Assembly (NCBI RefSeq): GCF_002236115.1
Contig: NZ_NIWT01000006.1
Location: 558,001 to 622,000 of the forward strand
DNA from: Pseudomonas jessenii
GTDB lineage: Bacteria; Pseudomonadota; Gammaproteobacteria; Pseudomonadales; Pseudomonadaceae
Direction: 5' to 3'
DNA: 64,000 bases
Shown here: in pieces, positions 7,661 through 15,525 of the stretch
Numbering within the stretch: the stretch's first letter is position 1
Layout: every line of letters starts with the position of its first letter
Notes under the pieces: generated by a model
Database searches by the model: none
What the model was told of the DNA's origin: nothing
Seen by the model: only the letters and a program-made list of their open reading frames with translations
Translations under genes and position numbers: made by a program

Positions 7661-8391
7661 TGCAGCAACCTGGACGTTTGATCGGCCTCGGCGTCGGTCC
7701 CGGTGATCCGGAACTGATTACCGTCAAGGCCCTGCGCTTGCTGCGCGAATCCCCAGTGGTGGCGTACTTCGTGGCCAAGGGCAAGAAAGGCAACGCCTTC
7801 GGTATCATCGAGGCGCATCTGCAGGAAGCGCAGAACTTGTTGCCGCTGGTGTACCCGGTGACCACCGAAGCCTTGCCGGCACCGTTGTCCTACGAGCAAG
7901 TGATCAGCGACTTCTACGATGACGCAGCCGACGAATTGGCGACGCATCTCGATGCCGGTCGCGACGTGGCGGTGATCTGCGAGGGCGATCCGTTCTTCTA
8001 CGGCTCCTACATGTACCTGCACGACCGGCTCGCCGAGCGTTATCAGGCCGAAGTCGTGCCCGGTGTGTGCTCGATGCTCGGCGGGGCCTCGGTGCTCGGT
8101 GCGCCGCTGGTGTATCGCAATCAGAGTCTGTCGGTGTTGTCCGGTGTGTTGCCGCACGACGAACTCAAGCGTCGCCTGGCCGATGCCGATGCGGCGGTGA
8201 TCATGAAGCTTGGGCGCAACTTTCCCAAGGTTCGCCAAGTGCTGGAAGAACTCGGCTTGGCCGAGCGCGCGTTGTACGTCGAGCGCGCGACCATGGCCAA
8301 TCAGAAGATCGTGCCGCTGGATCAGGTCGAGCCGATGTCCTCGCCGTACTTCTCGTTGATCATCGTTCCTGGTGAAAGGTGGCAAGGCTGA
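7657..8391 (+). CDS. cobI: CobI: precorrin-2 C20-methyltransferase
   Basis: 244 residues, full length. Tetrapyrrole methylase fold with the opening motif GLGVGPGDPELITVKALRLL (residues 6-25) and the SAM-binding EGDPFFYGSYMYLHDRL (about 108-125). PGVCSMLGGASVLGAPL follows. CobI adds the C20 methyl from S-adenosylmethionine to precorrin-2, the branch point from siroheme. The ATG overlaps the cobH stop (ATGA), and its own TGA shares a base with the cobJ ATG. Confidence 0.94.
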   Translation: MMQQPGRLIGLGVGPGDPELITVKALRLLRESPVVAYFVAKGKKGNAFGIIEAHLQEAQNLLPLVYPVTTEALPAPLSYEQVISDFYDDAADELATHLDAGRDVAVICEGDPFFYGSYMYLHDRLAERYQAEVVPGVCSMLGGASVLGAPLVYRNQSLSVLSGVLPHDELKRRLADADAAVIMKLGRNFPKVRQVLEELGLAERALYVERATMANQKIVPLDQVEPMSSPYFSLIIVPGERWQG

Positions 8392-10097
8392 TGACCCGTC
8401 CAGTTCCGGCGATTGTCATTCTTGGCAATGGCAGCCTCGCCACCGCGCGTAGTATTCAGCAGGTGTATCCCGGCGCCCTGATCCATGGCTTGGCCGAACG
8501 GGTCGAAGGTGCGGATCGGGCCTATCAGGAGTTCGGTGCGACCCTGCGCGAACTCTATCAACAGGGCACACCGATCATTGCCCTGTGCGCGGCCGGGATC
8601 GTGATCCGCACGCTGGCGCCCTTGTTGCTGGAAAAAGGCGCCGAACCACCGGTGTTGGCGGTAGCCGAAGACGGCAGCGCCGTGGTTCCACTGCTGGGTG
8701 GTCTTGGTGGGGTAAATGTGATGGCGCGGGAGATTGCCGCCGCGCTGGAAGTCGCGGCGGCGATCACCACCAGCGGCGAGTTGCGTTTCGGCACGTGCCT
8801 GCTCAACCCGCCCAGTGGCTATGCCCTTGGTGATCTGGAGTTGGGCAAGCGTTTCGTTTCCGATTTGCTCGCCGGCGAAACGGTGCGCATTGAGGGTGAG
8901 GCTCCGTGGCTGGCACACGTGCAGTTGCCTGAAAATGAGCAGGCGCGGCTGACCGTTCACGTCGGCCATACCGAGCGCGAGCCAGCCGCCAACGAATTGT
9001 TGATCTATCCACGCAACGTGCTGGTTGCCGTCACGGGCGAATCGAGCAATGTGTCGGGGACCATTCGCGAGGCTTTGCATCAGGCCGGAATCGCCGTGCA
9101 ATCGATGGCTTGCCTGTTGGCCGCCGACACCGAAATGGCCAGCTCCGCGCTGCGCGAAGCTGCGCTTGAGCTGGGTGTGCCATTGCGTTTTGTCAGTGCT
9201 GCAGGTGCGGCCAGTGAACTGCTGCGGCATGCCATAGCGCAGCCTGTCTCCATCGTTGGTGATGACACTATTGCCATTGCGGTCGCCGAGCAGCCGCTGG
9301 ACCCCTTGCAGATCGGCCGCCCTCGCGGGCGCCTGGCGGTGATTGGTCTCGGGCCGGGCGCTGCCGAATTGATGGTGCCGGCGGTGAAGGCGGAACTGGC
9401 TCGTGCCAACGATGTTCTCGGCTACGAGACCTACGTGCGCATGGCCGGGCCGTTCCGGGCTGATCAGATCCTGCACTGCACCGATAACCGTGAAGAAATG
9501 CAGCGCGCCCGTCACGCCTTTGAACTGGCTGCCCAAGGTCGGTCGGTGGTGGTGGTGTCGTCTGGCGATCCGGGTGTCTTCGCCATGGCAGCCGCTGTGC
9601 TTGAGGCGCTTCACGAGTCTAGCGATGCCATCTGGCACAGCGTCGATCTTGAGATTTTGCCGGGTGTCTCTGCTTCGTTGGCAACGGCTGCCCAGGCCGG
9701 TGCGCCCTTGGGGCATGACTTCTGTGTGCTGTCGCTGTCGGACAACCTCAAGCCTTGGTCGATCATTGAAAAACGCCTGGATCTGGCCGCTCAAGCCGAT
9801 CTCGCTCTGGCCTTTTACAACCCGATCTCACGTTCGCGGCCGTGGCAATTAGGGCGGGCGCTGGAGATTGTTGGCCAGCATCGTGAACCGGCCACTCCGG
9901 TTGTGTTGGGGCGGGACATCGGCCGTCCGGGTCAGACCTTGCGGGTGACAACACTCGGTCAACTGAGTGTCGATCAGGTGGACATGCGGACCATGGTACT
10001 CATCGGCTCTTCGACAACGCGCGTGATTCCTCGCCTCGATGGCAGTACGTGGGTGTACACGCCGCGCAGCTATGGCGATAAGCTCACCCCCCTATAA
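8391..10097 (+). CDS. cobJ: CbiG-CobJ fusion: precorrin-3B C17-methyltransferase with N-terminal CbiG-like region
   Basis: 568 residues from the ATG at 8391 (TGATG overlap with cobI). Residues about 1-300 are CbiG-like: an N-terminal part (AGIVIRTLAPLL, GSAVVPLLGGLGGVN), a middle part and a CobE/CbiG C-terminal part (VAVTGESSNVSGTIREALHQ is adjacent; SAAGAASELLRHAIAQ). Residues about 312-566 are the CobJ methylase, with LAVIGLGPGAAELMVPAVKA, the SSGDPGVFAMAAAVLEAL SAM loop, and LPGVSASLATAAQAGAPLG. CobJ methylates C17 and contracts the ring. CbiG is the lactone-opening enzyme of the anaerobic route; its presence fused to CobJ is the usual Pseudomonas arrangement from memory. Confidence 0.93.
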   Translation: MTRPVPAIVILGNGSLATARSIQQVYPGALIHGLAERVEGADRAYQEFGATLRELYQQGTPIIALCAAGIVIRTLAPLLLEKGAEPPVLAVAEDGSAVVPLLGGLGGVNVMAREIAAALEVAAAITTSGELRFGTCLLNPPSGYALGDLELGKRFVSDLLAGETVRIEGEAPWLAHVQLPENEQARLTVHVGHTEREPAANELLIYPRNVLVAVTGESSNVSGTIREALHQAGIAVQSMACLLAADTEMASSALREAALELGVPLRFVSAAGAASELLRHAIAQPVSIVGDDTIAIAVAEQPLDPLQIGRPRGRLAVIGLGPGAAELMVPAVKAELARANDVLGYETYVRMAGPFRADQILHCTDNREEMQRARHAFELAAQGRSVVVVSSGDPGVFAMAAAVLEALHESSDAIWHSVDLEILPGVSASLATAAQAGAPLGHDFCVLSLSDNLKPWSIIEKRLDLAAQADLALAFYNPISRSRPWQLGRALEIVGQHREPATPVVLGRDIGRPGQTLRVTTLGQLSVDQVDMRTMVLIGSSTTRVIPRLDGSTWVYTPRSYGDKLTPL

Positions 10098-10125
10098 CAG
10101 TAAGTATTTTTTATTTATTGGATAA

Positions 10126-10159
10126 AACCGGATCGTCATAGGTTAATGACGGTCCGGTT
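10126..10159. terminator. Strong hairpin after cobJ, probable terminator
   Basis: A 14-bp stem with one G-U pair: 10126-10139 (AACCGGATCGTCAT) pairs with 10146-10159, loop of 6 nt. It lies 28 nt after the cobJ stop. The T-run on the plus strand is poor; on the minus strand TTTTAT follows, so it may work in either direction. Confidence 0.65.
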
Positions 10160-10273
10160 GTCTTGCGTGCTTTATTTGTATGAGTTGTATGTGCTCTTAG
10201 TAAATATTGATTGAGGTACATATGTTGTATTTAGTCGCTGTTGATAGTCTGGATAGGGCGGGTTAGATTCAGG

Positions 10274-10292
10274 GCGCTCCCGGATGGGGCGC
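10274..10292 (+). other. Leader hairpin just before the ribosome-binding site of the 10320 gene
   Basis: GCGCTCC (10274-10280) pairs with GGGGCGC (10286-10292), 7 bp with one G-U and a 5-nt loop, followed by TTATTAATATATA. It ends 13 nt before the AAGGAG of the next gene. It could be a weak terminator or a leader control element. Confidence 0.4.
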
Positions 10293-10319
10293 TTATTAAT
10301 ATATAAAGGAGTATTGTTT

Positions 10320-11135
10320 GTGGATGATTTTGAGAGTGCGGTAAGTGTTTCGCAACGCGTTGACTTTGTAAGAAAGTGCATTCAGAAGCGTAAAGTTGCC
10401 TTGGCTGGCAGGCCGCGTGTAAGGTCCTTGGCTTTGTCGATTGCATCGAGCCCTACAAAGGAGCTCAGCGCGGTGGTACTTGGCAACAGTCTAGTCGGGT
10501 ACGGAGACAAAATAAGTCTCGAGAATATGGCGATTATTGAAAACTTGATCACCATGTCGAAGATGGAAGCAACTTACGAGGTTTCTGATAGTAAGGATCC
10601 CAAGGCTTGGTACCATGCGTTTACAAAGTGCATGGAGGATCTTGGATGTTTCGTGCCGGATAAAGGCTATTCAAAATACAGCGCCACTTCGCTTAAGGTA
10701 ACGATGGATAATGTCATGGTCGATATTATTCAGGCGGCCGTCGAAGCCGCAAAGGCTGCAATTCCAGGGGCCTCCGTGCTCAGTGCAGTGACCAGCTCTA
10801 CATTGGATGCATTGAAGAAAGAGCCTGAGGCGATCAACCTGTTGAATCTTGAGTCGAAGAATGCCGAAGGCGTGCGCTTGTCCACTATTCCCTGCGAACA
10901 AATGGCAAACGGAATTATCCTGATTGCGATAGGCGCGGTTGATCATCAGGGTGGGGGGAAGGACGGCGGCTTGCTGTTTGTTGATTGGAAGACGTCCTCT
11001 CTGGATATTTTTCACGGAAAGTCGTTCATTACTTTCAATCCCGTCCGTTATGCGGAAATCAAGTCGGATATCGAAGAGTATCTTGGCGTTCACCGAAAGG
11101 AAGTTCTGGTCAAGCGTTTCAGCCGGCGCAAGTGA
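10320..11135 (+). CDS. Unknown protein, paralogue of the 4822 and 11190 genes
   Basis: 271 residues from a GTG at 10320, chosen because AAGGAG (10306-10311) lies 8 nt upstream; longer in-frame starts have no such site. No known domain recognised. The N-terminal 90 residues are helical and basic (FVRKCIQKRKVALAGRPRVRSL). The central block WYHAFTKCMEDLGCFVP (about residue 98) aligns with the 'W-x3-F/Y-x3-L-x2-x-GW' block of the 4822 and 11190 proteins. The C-terminal half looks beta-rich (GIILIAIGAVDH, GGLLFVDWKTSSLDIFHG) and ends in a charged helix and RRK. There is no signal peptide or membrane segment. Codon choice and composition are more AT-rich than cobJ. It heads a two-gene unit with the 11190 gene. 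Function unknown. Confidence 0.85.
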   Translation: MDDFESAVSVSQRVDFVRKCIQKRKVALAGRPRVRSLALSIASSPTKELSAVVLGNSLVGYGDKISLENMAIIENLITMSKMEATYEVSDSKDPKAWYHAFTKCMEDLGCFVPDKGYSKYSATSLKVTMDNVMVDIIQAAVEAAKAAIPGASVLSAVTSSTLDALKKEPEAINLLNLESKNAEGVRLSTIPCEQMANGIILIAIGAVDHQGGGKDGGLLFVDWKTSSLDIFHGKSFITFNPVRYAEIKSDIEEYLGVHRKEVLVKRFSRRK

Positions 11136-11141
11136 AGGGGC

Positions 11142-11170
11142 AAGGCCAGAGGCTTTGTGTCTCTGGCCTT
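11142..11170 (+). other. Intercistronic hairpin between the two unknown genes
   Basis: AAGGCCAGAG (11142-11151) pairs perfectly with CTCTGGCCTT (11161-11170), 10 bp with a 9-nt loop. Only a short T-run (TTCTT) follows, so it may be an attenuator or an mRNA-stabilising hairpin rather than a full terminator. Confidence 0.55.
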
Positions 11171-11189
11171 CTTGAAAAAAGGAAAGCGT

Positions 11190-11918
11190 ATGGCGTATTC
11201 CGTATTGATAAATTCAGGCAGCGTTTTGCTGTTGTCGACGTCGTTGTCGGCTGCAGTCGGGCAGGACGCCCTTGACACTATTTTATTTGCGCAACTCGCG
11301 GCAGAGGAAGATTTTCCAGGCGGCAGGAACCACGCTCAATGGACCGATGTATTTGTGGATACGCTGGTTGCCTGTGGTTGGAAGTTCCACAATCAAGGGA
11401 GAACTTCGGGAATGTTCCCGGTTGCAGGTGTTACGGTTTTCTCAATACAGGACGCTGTCCATGCGGCCTTTCAATCAAGTCTGTCCGCTGAGCAGATCGT
11501 GCTGACGGCAAGTGCTTTGCGCAGGGTCGCGCAATTGCCGGAGACGTCGGTGGCAGCCGGTGTTTTCCGTGGGCAATCGATCATGACTGTCGAGACTGAA
11601 TCGGCGAGCACGGCAGGTCATTACGCCGGCAACCGCCATCATCGCGTGAGAGTGCTGGCAGGCGTTGTCGAGGCTGATGGCTTCCTGACGTTGGCTTCGG
11701 TGTTTTTTGAAACGGGTCAGCCGATAGATCGCCAGTTCATCAGGCAGGATTTTGCCTTGAGTCGCGTTGTGGGAGGTGTGAGCACTTCGTTCCTTCATTC
11801 GCGGTTTTCGGTCGACGAATACAAGGCATTCAGAGAAGACACAGTGCTGTGGTTAGGGTCGCAACGACAGGCACTGTGCATCAAGGTCAGCGAGCACGCT
11901 GTGCAGTCTCCTCGTTGA
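11190..11918 (+). CDS. Unknown protein, third member of the paralogous family
   Basis: 242 residues from the ATG at 11190; GGAAAG lies 3 nt upstream. No known domain recognised. It shows the same layout as the 10320 and 4822 proteins: an N-terminal helical part (SLSAAVGQDALDTILFAQLAAEE), the block QWTDVFVDTLVACGWKF (about residue 50), and a beta-rich C-terminal half (HHRVRVLAGVVEADGFLTLASVFFETG). A charged helix, RFSVDEYKAFREDTVLWLG, follows near the end. The hydrophobic N-terminus (VLINSGSVLLLSTSLSAAV) is not a clear signal peptide. It lies 54 nt after the 10320 gene across a hairpin. Function unknown; partner of the preceding gene by position. Confidence 0.83.
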   Translation: MAYSVLINSGSVLLLSTSLSAAVGQDALDTILFAQLAAEEDFPGGRNHAQWTDVFVDTLVACGWKFHNQGRTSGMFPVAGVTVFSIQDAVHAAFQSSLSAEQIVLTASALRRVAQLPETSVAAGVFRGQSIMTVETESASTAGHYAGNRHHRVRVLAGVVEADGFLTLASVFFETGQPIDRQFIRQDFALSRVVGGVSTSFLHSRFSVDEYKAFREDTVLWLGSQRQALCIKVSEHAVQSPR

Positions 11919-11985
11919 TTGATGCCGGTTTTCCGACACCGCTCAAGGGGAGACCGAGAACAAGAACGGTGAGAGACATGACGGG

Positions 11986-12582
11986 CTAAGGAATCAGGTA
12001 GCCCCTGACCCCGGTGAAGATGATCTGTGCCGCCAGTGCACACACGAACAACCCCATCAATCGGCTGACGATCTGTAACCCCTGGTCGCCGAGAATCCGT
12101 TCGATGCGGCTGGACAAAAACAGCACCACGCCCACGGTAAAACTGGCCAGGGCAATGCCGACAATGGCCGTGAGCTTGTCGTCCCAGTGCGGCTGGCTCA
12201 CGCCCATCACCAGCAAGGCACCGATGGTGCCGGGGCCGACTGTCAGCGGGATGGTCAATGGAACGATGGTGACATCCTGCTGCACATTATCGGTCTGTAC
12301 CGCCGATTTGCCTTGCGCCATGCCCAGCGCCGAGATGAACAGCACACTGCCGGCACCGATACGAAAGGCGTCCACGGTAATGCCGAACACACTGAAAATC
12401 ACTCGGCCGAACAAGTACAGCAGAACGCTGGAGACCAGGGTGGCGACCGCTACTTTCCAGGCCAGCCGACGCTGTTCCTTGCGCGAATAACCACGGGTCA
12501 GGCTGATGAAGCAGGACAACACGAAGAATGGGCTGTAGAGCACCAGCATCTTCAGATAAACGCTGAACAACACATGGAGCAT
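11986..12582 (-). CDS. MarC family integral membrane protein
   Basis: 198 residues with about six hydrophobic segments, e.g. LVLYSPFFVLSCFISL, VATLVSSVLLYLFG, FRIGAGSVLFISALGM, VPLTIPLTVGPGTIGALLVMG, IALASFTVGVVLFL and IVSRLMGLFVCALAAQIIFTGV. The motif PLTIPLTVGPGTIG is the MarC/NAAT (UPF0056) signature. Family members sit in the inner membrane; despite the name the role in multiple antibiotic resistance is not established. It lies downstream of retS on the same strand with a 65-nt gap, but may be transcribed alone. Confidence 0.9.
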   Translation of the reverse strand: MLHVLFSVYLKMLVLYSPFFVLSCFISLTRGYSRKEQRRLAWKVAVATLVSSVLLYLFGRVIFSVFGITVDAFRIGAGSVLFISALGMAQGKSAVQTDNVQQDVTIVPLTIPLTVGPGTIGALLVMGVSQPHWDDKLTAIVGIALASFTVGVVLFLSSRIERILGDQGLQIVSRLMGLFVCALAAQIIFTGVRGYLIP

Positions 12583-12647
12583 GGTGCCGGGCTCACTGGC
12601 GAGGGAAGTCGAGGGGGAGTCTATCAGGGGTTGCGACGTCTGTCGGC

Positions 12648-15425
12648 TCAGGACGTTGGGGTCGTCGTGCGTTTCTGCTGATCACGCTGGGCGACCCAGT
12701 GTTCGATCAGTTCGCGCAACTGCGACAGTTCCACCGGCTTGGCCATGTGTCCGTCCATGCCAGCCTGGCGCGCACGCTCTTTGTGTTCGGCAAGGATATG
12801 GGCGGTCAACGCCACCACAGGGGTGCGAACCCGCTGGTTGCCGACTTCCCAGGCACGCAATTGCTGGGTGGCCGAGAAGCCGTCGAGGATCGGCATTTCG
12901 CAGTCCATCAGCACCAGGTCGTAACGCTGGGCTTTCATCGCCTGCAGGGCTTCTTCGCCGTTGCAGGCGGTATCCGGTTGCAGGTTGAGCTTGCTCAGCA
13001 TGCCGCGGATCACCTTGGTCGAGATGCTGTTGTCTTCAGCCACCAGAATGCGGAAGTCGCAGGGGACCTTGACCGGCAACGTCGGGCCGATTGGCACGGG
13101 CTGGGTCGCGACGAGCCCTTTGTTGCGCTGGGTCAGTTCGTCGGCCAGAGTGGTCTTGAGGGTGTAGCCGGCAACCGGCTTGGCCAGGATGCGCTTGATC
13201 CCGGAGTTGCGCGCGATGATCTTGCTCGGTGCGTTGCTGATGCCGGTGAGCATGATCAGCAGGATGTCATGGTTCAGGCTCGGATCTTCCTTGATCTTGG
13301 CCGCCAGTTGCATGCCGGTCATGCCGGGCATGTTCTGGTCCAGCAAGACTATATCGAAGTAATCGCGCAAATGAGCCTTTGTGCGCAGCAGGGCCAGCGC
13401 CTCCTTGCCGGAAGATGCGGCGCTGACGTTCAGGCCCCAGGCGCTGCATTGCTGCACCAGCACCTTGCGACAGGTGTCATTGTCATCCACCACCAATACC
13501 CGCGCACCTTGCAGCGGGCCGTCGAGGTCGGAGGTCGGGTGTTCGAGGCGATCCGGGTCCAGCGGCAGGGTCAGCCACAGGGTGCTGCCCTGGTTGTTGC
13601 CGCTCTTGATCCCGAATTCCCCCTGCATCAAGCGGATCAGCTGGCGGGCTATCACCAGCCCCAGGTTGCCGCCCAACTGGGTGGCCGAAAGAAAATGCCG
13701 GCTGTGCAGTTCGGCATGCATCAGAGCGTCGCGCTCTTCGGCGTCCATGGGCTCGCCGCTGTCCTGTACGGCGATACGCAGGCGTGGTTTGGTGTTGCGC
13801 TCGTCGAGCGCCACGACGATCAGGATTTCGCCTTCATCGGTTTTTTTCAGGGCGTTTTCAAGCAGGCTCAACAGCGTCTGGCGCAAGCGTGTCGGGTCAC
13901 CGCTGATCACCCGCGGCACCTGCGGCTGGATGAAACTGATCAACTCGACGTTTTGCTGCTCGGCCTTGGCGCGGAAGATGCTCAGGCAGTCTTCGATCAA
14001 CGCGTTGAGGTCGAACTGCACGTCGTCCAGTTCAATCTGTCCGGACTCGAGTTTGGAAATGTCGAGAATTTCGTTGATCAGTGTCAGCAGTTCGTTGCCG
14101 GCGCTGTGGATCGTCTGTACGTAGTCGCGTTGCTTGACCGATAGCGGTGTGCCCAGCAGCAGTTCGGTCATGCCGAGGACGCCGTTCATCGGGGTGCGGA
14201 TTTCATGGCTGATTTTCGCCAGGAACTCGGCCTTGGCGTTGATCTCGGCGTTGCTGGCCGCCAGGTCACGACTGATGCTGAAGCGGTCTTCGGTGATGCG
14301 TCGCTGGCGCTCGCTCAGTGCAATGCTCATCAACAGGCCGCTGATGCAGATGAACGCCAGCAATGTGGTGATCAGGCCATGGGGTTCGATCAGGGTCAGC
14401 CCCAACAGAGCAGGCAGGATGACCAGTGTCCCGAGGTTGAACACCACCATGGCCGCCACGAAGAGGCGAGCCGGGCGATAACCTTTTTGCCAGTGATAGG
14501 CGCTGATGAACAGCATGGTCAGGCCAGCCAGGGCTACCAGGCCGTAGGTGATGAAGTTCAGCGGCAAGGTATTGACGAACAGCAGCATCAGGCTGCAGGC
14601 GGTGATCAGCACGACCTCGCCAAGCAGCAACCGGTTCAGCGGATGCGGCCCGAGCGGGGCGAAGAAGCGATAGGCAAGCATCAGGCCGCAGGGGGCAGTC
14701 ATTAATAATGCCAGGTAAGCCCCCGGCGTTTGCAGTGCATGCCAGTCCGGCAGCCAGGGGCCGGCGAGATTCAGCAACAACAGCAGACTGAGCATCAACA
14801 GCCCTTCGCACGTCGCCAACCAGAGGGCGCTGTGCGAGCGGGTGTAGGCGTAGCGGATGAGGTTGTGCAGGATCAGCATGGCGATGCAACCGAACAGCAG
14901 GCCATAAATCAGCGTCTGGTTCTGGTTGGCGGCCGAGTTGATCGCTGACTGCAGGGTGATGTAGGGTCGTAACTGGTGGTCGGAGGCCAGTCGCAGGTAT
15001 ACGTCGAGGGGGGTGTCGCTTTGCGGCAGGGCCAGCATGAAGTCGCTGCTGGGCAATGGTCGCTCGGATTGGGGGTGTTCGTTGCCCGTGCTGGATTGAT
15101 CGATCAGCTTGTCGCCGTCCAGTACGTACATGTTGAACTGGCGCAGGTCAGGTGCGAACACGCGCAGCAACTGTTCATGTTTGCCCGGTGCAAGCCTGAA
15201 TCGCAACCATAACGCGCCATCGGGTTCGGCGGCGGTAATGTGGTCGAGTTCGATAGGGCTGAATTGATTGGTGTAACGTGCGGAACGGATGTCGCTCAGT
15301 TGCAGGTCGCCCTGTTCGTCGAGCAATACCGCCCAGCCACTGCCTTGCGCGGCCTGGGCCGGTAGCATGCAGAGCAAGGTCAGCAAAGTGACGGTCAAGC
15401 TTATGGCAATCCTGAGCCAGCGCAC
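12648..15425 (-). CDS. retS: RetS-like hybrid sensor kinase (7TMR-DISM, HisKA, degenerate ATPase, two receivers)
   Basis: 925 residues from a GTG at 15425 with GAAGGGA 8 nt upstream. Order: signal segment (about 8-26), periplasmic 7TMR-DISMED2 domain (30-160), seven membrane helices (180-375), HisKA with His407 in AKISHEIRTPMNGVLGM, an HATPase domain, and two receivers (about 645-770 with LLDQNMPG; about 790-910 with LMDCEMPILDG). The ATP-binding boxes look weakened: the G1 box reads DSGEPMD and the G2 box GGNLGL rather than GTGLGL. RetS in P. aeruginosa restrains GacS and so the switch to biofilm and type VI secretion. The identification rests on architecture plus the purH-purD-retS order shared with PA4854-PA4856, recalled from memory. 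Confidence 0.87.
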   Translation of the reverse strand: MRWLRIAISLTVTLLTLLCMLPAQAAQGSGWAVLLDEQGDLQLSDIRSARYTNQFSPIELDHITAAEPDGALWLRFRLAPGKHEQLLRVFAPDLRQFNMYVLDGDKLIDQSSTGNEHPQSERPLPSSDFMLALPQSDTPLDVYLRLASDHQLRPYITLQSAINSAANQNQTLIYGLLFGCIAMLILHNLIRYAYTRSHSALWLATCEGLLMLSLLLLLNLAGPWLPDWHALQTPGAYLALLMTAPCGLMLAYRFFAPLGPHPLNRLLLGEVVLITACSLMLLFVNTLPLNFITYGLVALAGLTMLFISAYHWQKGYRPARLFVAAMVVFNLGTLVILPALLGLTLIEPHGLITTLLAFICISGLLMSIALSERQRRITEDRFSISRDLAASNAEINAKAEFLAKISHEIRTPMNGVLGMTELLLGTPLSVKQRDYVQTIHSAGNELLTLINEILDISKLESGQIELDDVQFDLNALIEDCLSIFRAKAEQQNVELISFIQPQVPRVISGDPTRLRQTLLSLLENALKKTDEGEILIVVALDERNTKPRLRIAVQDSGEPMDAEERDALMHAELHSRHFLSATQLGGNLGLVIARQLIRLMQGEFGIKSGNNQGSTLWLTLPLDPDRLEHPTSDLDGPLQGARVLVVDDNDTCRKVLVQQCSAWGLNVSAASSGKEALALLRTKAHLRDYFDIVLLDQNMPGMTGMQLAAKIKEDPSLNHDILLIMLTGISNAPSKIIARNSGIKRILAKPVAGYTLKTTLADELTQRNKGLVATQPVPIGPTLPVKVPCDFRILVAEDNSISTKVIRGMLSKLNLQPDTACNGEEALQAMKAQRYDLVLMDCEMPILDGFSATQQLRAWEVGNQRVRTPVVALTAHILAEHKERARQAGMDGHMAKPVELSQLRELIEHWVAQRDQQKRTTTPTS

Positions 15426-15482
15426 GGCGAAATCCCTTCGTTAGGTTGATGCCAGAATATAACGATGCGCGGCGCCGGAATA

Positions 15483-15513
15483 GCCAGGCAATAAACAGTG
15501 TTCATTGCCTGGC
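15483..15513 (-). terminator. Hairpin downstream of purD
   Basis: GCCAGGCAAT (15483-15492) pairs perfectly with ATTGCCTGGC (15504-15513) around an 11-nt loop, 13 nt past the purD stop. The T-run is weak, so efficiency is uncertain. Confidence 0.5.
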
Positions 15514-15525
15514 GCGGTGTTTACC

